From positions 407,147,652-407,211,651 of the forward strand of contig NC_057811.1 in assembly GCF_018294505.1 (NCBI RefSeq): 64,000 bases of DNA. Reading direction: 5' to 3'. The notes under the pieces are model-generated. The model made no database searches. It had not been told where the DNA came from and was given only the letters and a program-made list of their open reading frames with translations. The stretch comes from Triticum aestivum (Eukaryota > Streptophyta > Magnoliopsida > Poales > Poaceae). The translations under genes and the position numbers were made by a program. Below are positions 11,547-23,900 of this stretch, one piece after another (position 1 is the stretch's first letter; each line of letters begins with the position of its first letter).

Positions 11547-11994
11547 GGGTCCAGGGCGCGCCCACCCCCCTGGGCGCGCCCCCTGCCTCGTGGGCCCATG
11601 GTGGCTCCCCTCCACTTATTCCAGCAACCACACACTCCTTCCTCCCAAAAAAATCACCAACCAGCTCAAGCACGAGTTCTAGCTCATTTTGCTGTGATTT
11701 TCGATCTCCTTGCTCAAAGCACCTCTCACGAAACTGCTTTGGGGGATTGTTCTTTGGTATGGAACTCCTCCAATGGTCCAATTAGTTTTTTGTTCTAGTG
11801 ATTTATTCATTGCAAATTTTTGCTGCCTAGGTGACCCTATTCTTGAGCTTGCATGTCAAATTTATATGGTCGCAAGTAGTTCTAATGCATGATATAGTCT
11901 CTAGGGACTTGTGGGAGTAGTTGCTATCAATTTTGTTGAGTTTGGTTCACTTTTATTTGAAGTTACTAAAAATTTCAGAAATTTTCAGAAAATA

Positions 11995-13073
11995 ATGAAG
12001 AGATTTTTGAGGGGTTCTTCGAGCCGAAGCTCGAAGGATAAGCAAAGTGAAGAAGAAGAGAGGCCCAAGTATAATCTCCCTCGCACCACAGAAGTTCGGC
12101 CGTGTGAATGGCCTTGTGATGATTTCTTGAGGGCAGCCGGGATTTATGATGATTTTTATGAATTGGCTGAGAATGCAGGCCACACCGACTTCCTCCGCGA
12201 CCAACGCGAACAGTATCTCTTACTCACTAATATCTTTGTGCAAAATTTTCATTTCCATTCTAGGAGGTCTCCACCTTCGGTGGATTTCTATTTATATGAT
12301 GAGTACAAGGATATGCCCCTCTCCGAATTTTGTGAGGTTTGCAAGTTGCCTTTTTGGGGCAGCATAGAGGAACCACATCGTGACGATGTGGAGGGGTTTA
12401 TCGATACAATTGCTGTAGGGGAAACTAGGGAATCACTAGCATACATTTTCCTGTTTTACGTTACTTTGCATTATTTGCTAGTAGATGCTTAATTGGTCGC
12501 GGAAACTGTGGCAATCTAAGTACCCCTGATATTGTTATTTTGTGCCATGCCTTGTTTCGTGATGACTCATTCAGTATGGGTGCTATTGTTGCAAAGCGGT
12601 TAAATCTTAACCGTACTAAGGGCCCCATCTTGGGAGGCATCTTCGCCTCGCGCCTCGCTGCATACTTTAACATACCTATTAGGCATTATGAGAAAGAAGA
12701 ATAGTTGTTGCCTACTATTCTTCTAGATTACAAGAGTATGGTTGCACATGATTTCATTGTTAAGAACAGGAAAAAGGAGCTTAACTATAGACTGTTATTT
12801 GATAAAAATCACCCTGAGACTATTACCTTGCCTGCTCCTTCCTTGTTTGATTTATCTGCAGGCGAGTACCTTGTTCCGTTGGAGGCCATTCATGCCTACC
12901 GGAACCCCACATCAGCTACAGAGCCAGATCTGGAACCACAATTTGTTCCCCCACGCCAGTCTGTTTACCAGTGGGATCCGGAGGAGGTTGCCAACCAGTG
13001 GCAACCCGAGGCTTCATCTCAGTACGACCCTAACTACAACTTCGGATATCCGCCAGGCCAGCCGTGGCCATAG
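11995..13073 (+). pseudogene. RLG-B third (post-integrase) ORF, decayed
   Basis: A conserved-looking reading frame starts at ATG 11995 (MKRFLRGSSSRSSKDKQ) with a basic, Ser-rich N-terminus. A frameshift falls near 12440 and an in-frame TAG near 12702. The frame then resumes at about 12705 and ends at 13073 with a Gln/Pro/Tyr-rich tail (SQYDPNYNFGYPPGQPWP). The intact form would be about 360 aa. It occupies the env-like position of an Athila-type element but shows no signal peptide or transmembrane segment. I recognise it as a retroelement-associated protein of unknown function. It has no visible similarity to the third ORF of RLG-1. Confidence 0.65.
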
Positions 13074-13093
13074 ACCAACTTAGGCCAAAAGCC

Positions 13094-13107
13094 TAAGCTT
13101 GGGGGAG
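13094..13107 (+). other. RLG-B internal PPT-like motif
   Basis: TAAGCTTGGGGGAG lies 21 bp after the stop of the third ORF and 2.0 kb upstream of the terminal PPT. It matches 14 bases of the terminal tract. Confidence 0.5.
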
Positions 13108-15103
13108 TACGTATCTCTCACCGACATTACATTCATGTTTACACACTCATTGCTAGATGTCGGTGCTCATACTTTTTCACTGTAATATCCATGCTAGTTT
13201 ATTTCCTTTTTATGCTTTCTTCTTGTGTGTTTGAAAAAAATTAAGAAAAACCAAAAAATTAGTAGTAGCTTTTAGCTAGTTTAGTTTCTTGCTGTTGTAG
13301 TAATAATTTAAAAGAAAACCCAAAAATATTTCCCGTCCTTCTTTTTGCTTGTTGGGAGCTTTCCCATGTAAAGAGTTTTATTTCTTTTCTTTTCTTTGGG
13401 GGTCGATAGGAGAAGACCATAATAAAATTGTTGAAGTGGCTCTTATATGCATTATTGTTGATTCAACCAAGAGCCCATATTGCCTTGTCTTCTCCTGTTT
13501 ATTGAATGCTCGCAAATTCCAGCTTAGTCCAATGCACGTGCACTATTATTATTATTCACATCATTCGGTCGTGCAAGTGAAAGGCAATTATGACGATATA
13601 TGATGGACTGATTGAGATGAGAGAAGCTGGTATGAACTCGACCTCTCTTGTTTTTGTAAATATGATTAGTTCATCGTTCCTGATTCAGCCTATTATGAAT
13701 TAACATGTTTGCAATGACAATTAGAGATTATAGTTGCTTATGCCATGCTTAATTAGCTAGGAGTTTATAATGGTTTACCTTGCGTGCCAACATGCTATTA
13801 AAATGGTTGTGATGTGGTATGATAGGGTGGTATCCTCCTTTGAATGATTTAAGTGACTTGACTTGGCACATGTTCACGCATGTAGTTGAAACAAAATCAA
13901 CATAGCCTTCATGATATTTATGTTCATGGTGGATTATATCCTACTCATGCTTGCATTCAATGTTTATTAATTTTAATGCATGTTCATGACTGTTGTCGCT
14001 CTCTAGTTGGTCGCTTCCCAGTCTTTTTCTAGCCTTCACTTGTACTAAGCGGGAATACTGCTTGTGCATCCAATCCCTTAAACCCCAAAGTTATTCCATA
14101 TGAGTCCACTATACCTTCCTATATATGCGGTATCTACCTGCCGTTCCAAGTAAATTTGTATGTGCCAAACTCTAAACCTTCAAATGAAATTCTGTTTTAC
14201 ATGCTCGAATAGCTCATGTATCAACTAGGGTTGTCTGTATCTTCCATGCTAGGCGGGTTATTCTCAAGAGGAGTGGACTCCGCTCCTCACTCACGAGAAA
14301 ATGGTTGGTCACCGGGATGCCCAGTCCCATGCTTTATGCAAATCAAATCAAAATAATTGCAAACAAAACTCCCCGGGACTCTTGTTAGTTGGAGGCACTC
14401 GTTGTTTCGAGCAAGCCATGGATTGATGCTTGTTGGTGGAGGGGGGGGTATAAACTTTACCATTATGTTTGGGAACCGCCTATAATCTGTGTAACATGGA
14501 AGATATCGCCATCTCTCGGTTGTTATGTTGACAATGAAAGTATGCCGCTCAAAATATTATTTATCTCTATTTCAAAATCGAGCTCTGGCACCTCTAGAAA
14601 TCCCTGCTTCCCTTTGCGAAGGGCCTATCTATTTACTTTTATGTTGAGTCATCACCCTCTTATTAAAAAGCACCAGCTGGAGAGCACCGCTGTCATTTGC
14701 ATCTATTACTATTAATTTATATTGGGTATGACTATGACTGGATCTCTTTTACCATGAATTACAATGTTTAGTCAGTCCTTGATCTTTAAAGGTGCTCTGC
14801 ATTTATACTTTGTGGTCTCAGAAAGGGCTAGCGAGATACCATCTTGTTATATCATATCATGATTGTTTTGAGAAAGTGTTGTCATCCGAGATTTATTATT
14901 ATTGCTCGCTAGTTGATTATGTCATTGACATGAGTAAACATGAGACCTAAATGTTATTGTGAATATGGTTAGTTCATAATCTTTGCTGAAAACTTGAATG
15001 TTGGCTTTACATATTTACAACAACAAGAGCAAACAGAGTTTGTAAAAGTTTTTCTTTATCACTTTCAGTTTATCAACTGAATTGCTTGAGGACAAGCAAA
15101 GGT
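13108..15103 (+). other. RLG-B 3' non-coding region
   Basis: About 2 kb of AT-rich DNA with only short chance ORFs and no recognised gene. Its layout matches 8468-10012 of RLG-1. A short homologous stretch (CTGCTTCCCT-TGCGAAGGGCC) occurs near 9362 and 14603. Confidence 0.65.
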
Positions 15104-15119
15104 TTAAGCTTGGGGGAGT
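15104..15119 (+). other. RLG-B terminal polypurine tract
   Basis: TTAAGCTTGGGGGAGT immediately precedes the LTR start at 15120. Confidence 0.85.
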
Positions 15120-16526
15120 TGATACGTCTCCGTCGTATCTACTTTTCCAAACACTTTTGCCCTTGTTTTGGACTCTAGCTTGCATGATTTGAATGGAACT
15201 AACCCGGACTGACGCTTTTTTCAGCAGAATTGCCATGGTTTTATCTTTGTGCAGAAACAAAAGTTCTCGGAATGACCTGAAACTTCACGGAGATTAGTTT
15301 TGGAAATAATAAAAAATATTGGCAAAAGAATCAAGGCCAGGGGGCCCACACCCTATCCACGAGGATGGGGGGCACGCCTACCCCTCTGGGCGCGCCCCCC
15401 TGCCTCGTGGCCCCCCTGGTGCTCCAACGACCTCAACTCCAACTCTATATATTCACGTTTGGGGAGAAAAAAAATCAAAGAGAAGGATTCATCGCGTTCT
15501 ACGATATGGAGCCGCCGCCAAGCCCTAAACTCTCTCGGGAGGGCTGATCTGGAGTCCGTTCGGGGCTCCGGAGAGGGGAATCCGTCGCCATCGTCATCAT
15601 CAACCTTCCTCCATCACCAATTTCATGATGCTCACCGTCGTGCGTGAGTAATTCCATCATAGGCTTGCTGGACGGTGATGGATTGGATGAGATTTCTCAT
15701 GTAACCGAGTTAGTTTTTGTTAGGGTTTGATCCCTAGTATCCACTATGTTCTGAGATTGATGTTGCTATGAGTTTGCTATGCTTAATGCTTGTCACTAGG
15801 GCCCGAGTGCCATGATTTCAGATCTGAACCTATTATGTTTTCATGAATATATGTGAGTTCTTGATCCTATCTTGCAAGTCTATAGTCACCTACTATGTGT
15901 TATGATTCGGCAACCCTGAAGTGACAATAATCGGGACCACTCCCGGTGATGACCATCGTTTGAGGAGTTCATGTATTCACTATGTGTTAATGCTTTGGTC
16001 CGGTACTCTATTAAAAGGAGGCCTTAATATCCCCTAGTTTCCGTTAGGACCCCGCTGCCACGGGAGGGTAGGGCAAAAGATGTCATGCAAGTTCTTTTCC
16101 ATAAGCACGTATGACTATATTCGGAATACATGCCTACATTACATTGATGAATTGGAGCTAGTTCTGTGTCACCCTATGTTATGACTGCTACATGATGAAA
16201 CGCATCCGGCATAATTCTCCATCACTGACCCAATGCCTACGAGCTTTTCACATATTGTTCTTCGCTTATTTACTTTTCCGTTGCTAATGTTACAATCACT
16301 ACAAAATTACTACTGTTACTTTTGCCACCGTTACCGTTACTTCCATACTACTTTGCTACTAAATACTTTGCTGTAGATACTAAGTTATCCAGGTGTGGTT
16401 GAATTGACAACTCAACTGCTAATACTTGAGAATATTCTTTGGCTCCCCTTGTGTCGAATCAATAAATTTGGGTTGAATACTCTACCTTCGAAAAATGGTG
16501 CGATCCCCTATACTTGTGGGTTATCA
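15120..16526 (+). repeat. RLG-B 3' LTR
   Basis: 1407 bp from TGATACGTCTCCGTCG to GTGGGTTATCA. It is the same family as the split LTR of RLG-A on the other strand and clearly diverged from it. It contains the GC cassette and TATA box. Confidence 0.92.
15358..15454 (+). promoter_or_regulatory. RLG-B LTR core promoter: GC palindrome plus TATA box
   Basis: The CACGAGG...GGGCGCGCC...CCTCGTG cassette (15358-15411) is followed by TATATATTC at 15446-15454. Confidence 0.6.
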
Positions 16527-16588
16527 GTTACAAAGATAGGTGAAGTAGCAAAAGCAGGGTCATATTTCATTCTAGCATTCAGAGATTT

Positions 16589-17035
16589 TTATTTCAGCTT
16601 AGCTAATAATTTCTTAAGATCACTCCTATCATTGCAAGCAAGAAAGTCTCTAGCAGTTTCTTCATCCATAACATAACCCTCAGGCACAACAGGCGATTCA
16701 TATATAGGGGGAGAATCTTCATCATCACTTTCATCAATATTATCAGTTTCAATAATTTCATTCTCTCTAGCCCTAGCAAGTTGTTCATCAAGAAATTCAC
16801 CTAGTGGCACAGTAGTATCAAGCATAGAAGTAGTTTCATCATAAGTATGATGCATAGTAGAAGTGACATCATCAATAACATGCGACATATCAGAATTAAC
16901 AGCAGAAGTAGGTTTAGGTGTCGCAAGCTTACTCAAAACAGAAGGTGAATCAAGTGCAGAGCTAGATGGCAGTTCCTTACCTCCCCTTGTTGTTGAGGGA
17001 AAAATCTTAGTTCTTTCGTCTTTCAAGTTCCTCAT
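16589..17035 (-). pseudogene. RLG-A gag N-terminal region (truncated)
   Basis: An open frame of 148 codons begins 50 bp after the PBS. It is rich in Asp/Glu/Ser/Thr, with an acidic cluster (IDESDDEDSPPIYESP) before the end at LLAKLK. The position directly after the PBS and the element layout identify it as the N-terminal gag region. No capsid or zinc-knuckle motif is present, because either the frame ends early or the rest was separated by RLG-B at 16527. Confidence 0.6.
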
Positions 17036-17084
17036 AGTGACCAGCAGATATAAATCCCAAGTGACTCAAAGAATAGAGCTATGC

Positions 17085-17102
17085 TCCCCGGCAACGGCGC
17101 CA
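17085..17102 (-). other. RLG-A primer-binding site (tRNA-Asp)
   Basis: On the - strand it reads TGGCGCCGTTGCCGGGGA, 11 nt from the LTR end at 17114. Confidence 0.9.
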
Positions 17103-17113
17103 GAAAATAGTCT

Positions 17114-17973
17114 TGATTACCCACAAGTATAGGGGATCGCAATAGTTTTCGAGGGTAGAGTATTCAACCCAAATTTATTGATTCGACACAAGGGGAGCCA
17201 AAGCATATCCTCAAGTATTAGCAGTTGAGTTGTCAATTCAACCACACCTGGATAACTTAGTATCTGCAGCAAAGTAATATGATTGTAGCGGTAACAGTGG
17301 CAAAGGTAACAGTAGTAGTTTTGTAGTAATTGTAACAGTAGCAACGAAAAAGTAAATAAGCGAACAATATGTGAAAAGCTCATAGGCATTGTATCGATGA
17401 TGGAGAATTATGCCAGATGCGATTCCTCATGCAATAGTTATAACATAGGGTGACACAGAACTAGCTCCAGTTCATCAATGTAATGTAGGCATGTATTCCG
17501 AATATAGTCATACGTGCTTATGGAAAAGAACTTGCAGGGCATCTTTTGTCCTACCCTCCCGTGGCAGCGGGGTCCTAAGGGAAACTAAGGGATATTAAGG
17601 CCTCCTTTTAATAGAGTACCGGACCAAAGCATTAACACATAGTGAATACGCGAACTCCTCAAACTACGGTCATCACCGGTAATGATCCCGATTATTGTCA
17701 CTTCGGGGTTAACGGATCATAACACATAATAGGAGACTATAGACTTGCAAGATAGGATCAAGAACTCACATATATTCATGAAAACAAAATAGGTTTAGAT
17801 CTGAAATCATGGCACTCAGGCCCTAGTGACAAGCATTAAGCATAGCAAAGTCATAGCAACATCAATCTCAGAACATAGTGGATACTAGGGATCAAACCCT
17901 AACAAAACTAACTCGATTACATGGTAAATCTCATCCAACACATCACCGTCCAGCAAGCCTACAATGGAATTAC
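17114..17973 (-). repeat. RLG-A 5' LTR, distal part
   Basis: The LTR ends at 17114 (TGATTACCCACAAG on the + strand) and is cut at 17973 by RLC-1. It continues at 26730-27253. Total LTR length without the insertion is about 1384 bp. Confidence 0.9.
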
Positions 17974-19683
17974 TGTTGGAAATATGCCCTAGAGGCAATA
18001 ATAAATGGTTATTATTATATTTCTTTGTTCATGGTAATTGTCTATTATTCATGCTATAATTGTATTGTCCGGAAATCGTAATACATGTGTGAATCCATAG
18101 ACCACAACGTGTCCCTAGTAAGCCTCTAGTTGACTAGCTCGTTGATCAACAGATAGTCATGGTTTCCTGACTATGGACATTGGATGGCATTGATAACGGG
18201 ATCACATCATTAGGAGAATGATGTGATGGACAAGACCCAATCCTAAGCATAGCATAAAAGATCGTGTAGTTTCGTTTGCTAGAGCTTTTCCAATGTCAAG
18301 TATCTTTTCCTTAGACCATGAGATCGTGCAACTCCCGGATACCGTAGGAGTGCTTTGGGTGTGCCAAACGTCACAACGTAACTGGGTGACTATAAAGGTG
18401 CACTACGGGTATCTCCGAAAGTGTCTGTTGGGTTGGCACGGATCGAGACTGGGATTTGTCACTCCGTGTGACGGAGAGGTATCTCTGGGCCCACTCGGTA
18501 ATGCATCATCATAATGAGCTCAATGTGACTAAGGCGTTAGTCACGGGATCATGCATTGCGGTACGAGTAAAGAGACTTGCCGGTAACGAGATTGAACAAG
18601 GTATTGGGATACCGACGATCGAATCTCGGGCAAGTAACATACCGATTGACAAAGGGAATTGCATACGGGATTGATTGAATCCTCGACACCGTGGTTCATC
18701 CGATGAGATCATCGTGGAACATGTGGGAGCCAACATGGGTATCCAGATCCCGCTGTTGGTTATTGACCGGAGAGGCGTCTCGGTCATGTCTGCATGTCTC
18801 CCGAACCCGTAGGGTCTACACACTTAAGGTTCGGTGACGCTAGGGTTGTAGAGATATGTGTATGCGGAAACCCGAAAGTTGTTCGGAGTCCCGGATGAGA
18901 TCTCGGACATCACGAGAGGTTCCGGAATGGTCCGGAGGTGAAGAATTATATATAGGAAGTCAAGTTTCGGCCACCGGGAAAGTTTCGGGGGTTACCGGTA
19001 TTGTACCGGGACCACCGGAAGGGTCCCGGGGGTCCACCGGGTGGGTCCACCTATCCCGGAGGGCCCCATGGGCTGAAGTGGGAGGGTAACCAGCCCCTAG
19101 TGGGCTGGGGCGCCCCCCATGGGCCTCCCCCCTGCGCCTAGGGTTGGAAACCCTAGGGTGGGGGGCGCCCCACTTGCCTTGGGGGGCAAGTTCCCCCCCC
19201 CCCTTGGCCGCCGCCCCTTGCCCTAGATGGGTTGTGGCCGGCGCCCCCCCTCCCAGGGGGCCTATATAAAGGGGGGGAGGGCAGTAGTAACACAGCCTTG
19301 GGCGCCTCCCTCCTCCCCTGCAACACCTCTCTCTCTCGTATAAGCTCGGCGAAGCCCTGCCAACATCCCGCTGCATCCACCACCACGCCGTCGTGCTGCT
19401 GGATCTCCATCAACCTCTCCTTCCCCCTTGCTGGATCAAGAAGGAGGAGACGTCTCTGCACCGTACGTGTGTTAAACGCGGAGGTGCCGGCCGTTCGGCA
19501 CTCGGTCATCGGTGATTTGAATCACGGCGAGTACGACTCCGTCATCCACGTTCATTGGAACGCTTCTGCTCGCGATCTACAAGGGTATGTAGATGCACTC
19601 CTTTCCCCTCGTTGCTAGTATACTCCATAGATGCATCTTGGTGAGCGTAGGAAAATTTTAAAATTATGCTACGATTCCCAACA
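17974..19683 (+). repeat. RLC-1 5' LTR
   Basis: 1710 bp. It holds several GC-rich inverted repeats (19080-19260), a TATA box at 19262-19269 and a transcribed region with a CT-rich stretch. Confidence 0.96.
19261..19270 (+). promoter_or_regulatory. RLC-1 LTR TATA box
   Basis: CCTATATAAA sits directly after a GC-rich block containing repeated GGGGCGCCCC-like palindromes. The position matches the known TATA box of BARE-type LTRs. The 3' LTR copy is at 26295-26304. Confidence 0.8.
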
Positions 19684-19684
19684 G

Positions 19685-19698
19685 TGGCATCATGAGCC
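19685..19698 (+). other. RLC-1 primer-binding site (variant initiator tRNA-Met)
   Basis: TGGCATCATGAGCC follows the LTR by one base. It resembles the initiator-Met PBS TGGTATCAGAGCC with one substitution and one inserted T. Confidence 0.7.
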
Positions 19699-20996
19699 AG
19701 GCCTATGCGTAGTTACTATGCACGAGTAGAACACAAAGCAGTTGTGGGCGTTGAGTTTGCCAATTCTTCTTGCCGCTACTAGTCGTTTCTTGTTTCGGCG
19801 GCATTGTAGGATGAAGCGGCCCGGACCGACCTTACACGTACGCTTACGTGAGACAGGTTCCACCGATTGACATGCACTAGTTGCATAAGGTGGCTAGCGG
19901 GTGTCTGTCTCTCCTACTTTAGTCGGAACGGATTCGATGAAAAGGGTCCTTATGAAGGGTAAATAGAAATTGGCAAATCACGTTGTGGTCATACGTAGGT
20001 AAGAAAACGTTCTTGCTAGAAACCTACAAACCACGTAAAAACTTGCAACAACAATTAGAGGACGTCTAACTTGTTTTTGCAGCAAGTGCTATGTGATGTG
20101 ATATGGCCAGAAGATGTGATGAATGATATATGTGATGTATGAGATTGATCATATTCTTGTAATAGGAATCACGACTTGCATGTCGATGAGTATGACAACC
20201 GGCAGGAGCCATAGGAGTTGTCTTTATTATTTTGTATGACCTGCGTGTCATTGAATAACGCCATGTAATTTACTTTACTTTGTTGCTAAACGCGTTAGCC
20301 ATAGAAGTAGAAGTAATCGTTGGCGTGACGACTTCATGAAGACACAATGATGGAGATCATGATGATGGAGATCATGGTGTCATGCCGGTGACGAAGATGA
20401 TCATGGTGCCCCGAAGATGGAGATCAAAGGAGCATAATGATATTGGCCATATCATGTCACTATTTGATTGCATGTGATGTTTATCATGTTTTTGCATCTT
20501 ATTTGCTTAGAACGACGGTAGTAAGTAAGATGATCCCTTATGATAATTTCAAGAAAGTGTTCACCCTAACTGTGCACCGTTGCGAAGGTTCGTTGTTTCG
20601 AAGCACCACGTGATGATCGGGTGTGATAGATTCTAACGTTCGAATACAACGGGTGTTGACGAGCCTAGCATGTACAGACATGGCCTCGGAACACACGCAA
20701 TACACTTAGGTTGACTTGACGAGCCTAGCATGTACAGACATGGCCTCGGAACACGGAGGACCGAAAGGTCGAGCATGAGTCGTATAGAAGATACGATCAA
20801 CATGGAGATGTTCACCGATCTTGACTAGTCCGTCTCACGTGATGATCGGACACGGCCTAGTTAAACTCGGATCATGTTTCACTTAGATGACTAGAGGGAT
20901 GTCTATCTGAGTGGGAGTTCATTAAATAATTTGATTAGATGAACTTAATTATCATGAACTTAGTCTAAAATCTTTACACTATGTCTTGTAGATCAA
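19699..20996 (+). other. RLC-1 untranslated leader
   Basis: 1.3 kb without a credible ORF, as expected for the long leader of BARE-type elements, where packaging and dimerisation signals lie. It holds the 39-bp direct duplication at 20656-20754 and a repeated GATGGAGATCATGATG stretch near 20347-20425. Confidence 0.7.
20656..20754 (+). repeat. 39-bp direct duplication in the RLC-1 leader
   Basis: TTGACGAGCCTAGCATGTAC and the following bases to ACAC occur at 20656-20694 and again, identically, at 20716-20754, 60 bp apart. Confidence 0.9.
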
Positions 20997-23900
20997 ATGG
21001 CCAACGTTGTCCTCAATTTCAACGCGTTCCTAGAGAAAACCAAGCTGAAAGATGATGGCAGCAACTATACGGACTGGGTCCGGAACCTGAGGATCATCCT
21101 CATAGTAGCCAAGAAAGATTATGTCTTAGAAGCACCGCTAGGTGAAGCACCAATCCCAGAAAACCAAGACGTTATGAACGCTTGGCAGCAGCGTGCTGAT
21201 GATTACTCCCTCGTTCAGTGCGGCATGCTTTACAGCTTAGAACCGGGTCTCCAAAAGCGTTTTGAGAAACATGGAGCATATGAGATGTTCGAGGAGCTGA
21301 AATTGGTTTTCCAAGCTCATGCCCGGGTCGAGAGATATGATGTCTCCGACAAGTTCTTCAGCTGTAAAATGGAGGAGAATAGTTCTGTTAGTGAGCACAT
21401 ACTCAGAATGTCTGGGTTGCATAACCGCTTGTCTCAGCTGGGAGTTAATCTCCCGGATGACGCGGTCATTGACAGAATCCTCCAGTCGCTTCCACCAAGC
21501 TACAAGAGCTTTGTGATGAACTTCAATATGCAGGGGATGGAAAAGACCATTCCTGAGGTATATTCAATGCTGAAATCAGCTGAGGTAGAGATCAGAAAAG
21601 AACATCAAGTGTTGATGGTGAATAAAACCACTAAGTTCAAGAAGGGCAAGGGTAAGAAGAACTTCAAGAAGGACGGCAAGGGAGTTGCCGCGCCCGGTAA
21701 ACCAGTTACTGGGAAGAAGTCAAAGAATGGACCCAAGCCCGAGACTGAGTGCTTTTATTGCAAGGGAAGTGGTCACTGGAAGCGGAACTGCCCCAAATAC
21801 TTAGCGGACAAGAAGAAGGCCGGCAACACCAAAGGTATATGTGATATACATGTAATTGATGTGTACCTTACCAGTACTCGTAGTAGCTCCTGGGTATTTG
21901 ATACCGGTGCGGTTGCTCATATTTGTAACTCAAAACAGGAACTACGGAATAAACGGAGACTGGCGAAGGACGAGGTGACGATGCGCGTCGGGAATGGTTC
22001 CAAGGTCGATGTGATCGCCGTCGGCACGCTACCTCTGCATCTACCCACGGGATTAGTTTTAAACCTCAATAATTGTTATTTAGTGCCAGCTTTGAGCATG
22101 AACATTGTATCTGGATCTCGTTTAATTCGAGATGGCTACTCATTTAAATCCGAGAATAATGGTTGTTCTATTTATTTGAGAGATATGTTTTATGGTCATG
22201 CCCCGCTGGTCAATGGTTTATTTTTGATGAATCTCGAACGTGATGTTACACATGTTCATAGTGTGAATACCAAAAGATGTAAAGTTGATAACGATAGTCC
22301 CACATACTTGTGGCACTGCCGCCTTGGTCACATTGGTGTCAAGCGCATGAAGAAGCTCCATGCAGATGGACTTTTGGAGTCTCTTGATTACGAATCATTT
22401 GACACGTGCGAACCATGCCTCATGGGTAAGATGACCAAGACTCCGTTCTCCGGAACAATGGAGCGAGCAACCAACTTATTGGAAATCATACATACCGATG
22501 TGTGCGGTCCAATGAGTGTTGAGGCTCGCGGAGGATATCGTTATGTTCTCACTCTCACTGATGATTTAAGTAGATATGGGTATGTCTACCTAATGAAACA
22601 CAAGTCTGAAACCTTTGAAAAGTTCAAGGAATTTCAGAGTGAAGTTGAGAATCAACGTGACAGGAAAATAAAATTCTTACGATCAGATCGTGGTGGAGAA
22701 TATTTAAGTCACGAATTTGGTACACACTTAAGGAAATGTGGAATAGTTTCACAACTCACGCCGCCTGGAACACCTCAGAGAAATGGTGTGTCCGAACGTC
22801 GTAATCGCACTCTATTGGATATGGTGCGATCTATGATGTCTCTTACCGATTTACCGCTCTCATTTTGGGGCTATGCTTTAGAGACTGCCGCATTCACTTT
22901 AAATAGGGCTCCGTCGAAATCCGTTGAGACGACACCGTATGAATTATGGTTTGGGAAGAAACCTAAGCTGTCGTTTCTAAAAGTTTGGGGATGCGATGCT
23001 TATGTCAAGAAACTTCAACCTGAAAAGCTCGAACCCAAGTCGGAAAAATGCGTCTTCATAGGATACCCTAAGGAAACTATTGGGTATACCTTCTACCTCA
23101 GATCCGAAGGCAAGATCTTCGTTGCCAAGAACGGGTCCTTTCTGGAGAAGGAGTTTCTCTCGAAAGAATTGAGTGGGAGGAAAGTGGAACTTGATGAGGT
23201 GATAGTCACCCCTTCCGAACCGGAAAGTAGCGCAGCGCGGGAAAATGTTCCTGTGGTGCCTACACCGACTGGGGAGGAAGTTAATGATGATGATCATGAA
23301 GCTTCGGATCAAGTTACTGAACTTCGTAGGTCCACAAGGACACGTTCCGCACCAGAGTGGTACGGCAACCCTGTCCTGGAAATCATGTTGTTAGACAACG
23401 GTGAACCTTCGAACTATGAAGAAGCGATGGCGGGCCCGGATTCCGACAAATGGCTAGAAGCCATGAAATCCGAGATAGGATCCATGTATGAAAACGAAGT
23501 ATGGACTTTGACTGACTTGCCCGATGATCGGCGAGCCATAGAAAATAAATGGATCTTTAAGAAGAAGACGGACGCGGATGGTAATGTGACCATCTACAAA
23601 GCTCGACTTGTCGCTAAGGGTTATCGACAAGTTCAAGGGGTTGACTACGATGAGACTTTCTCACCCGTAGCGAAGCTGAAGTCCGTCCGAATCATGTTAG
23701 CAATTGCCGCATACTATGATTATGAGATATGGCAGATGGACGTCAAAACGGCATTCCTTAACGGCTTCCTTAAGGAAGAGTTGTATATGATGCAGCCGGA
23801 AGGTTTTGTCGATCCTAAGAATGCTAACAAAGTATGCAAGCTCCAGCGCTCAATCTATGGGCTGGTGCAAGCATCTCGGAGTTGGAACATTCGCTTTGAT

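Larger units (their letters stand above)
11547..16526 (+). mobile_element. RLG-B, right part: third ORF, 3' region and 3' LTR
   Basis: This continues the element split by RLG-1. The rest of the GC cassette (11552-11595) is followed by a decayed third ORF (11995-13073), an internal PPT-like motif, about 2 kb of non-coding DNA, the terminal PPT and a complete LTR. The 5' LTR, gag and pol are not in the window. Its LTR is of the same family as the LTR of RLG-A. It probably inserted into RLG-A in the opposite orientation; a TSD beginning GTTAC (16527-16531) would be expected but cannot be checked here. Confidence 0.8.
16527..17973 (-). mobile_element. RLG-A, 5' end fragment (gag start, PBS, part of 5' LTR)
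   Basis: Read on the - strand, this is the start of an Athila-like element: LTR (continued at 26730-27253), an 11-nt gap, a tRNA-Asp PBS and the beginning of gag. It is cut at 16527 by RLG-B. Its LTR was later split by RLC-1. Nothing downstream of gag is in the window. Confidence 0.85.

Noticed and set aside
17085..17102. tRNA gene-like sequence (also at 2744 and 41383)
   Set aside because: Only the 18-nt 3' end complement of tRNA-Asp is present; these are primer-binding sites, not tRNA genes.
18293..19618. Series of 70-140 codon ORFs, repeated at 25329-26556
   Set aside because: They lie within the RLC-1 LTRs, and the same ORFs appear in both copies because the LTRs are repeats.
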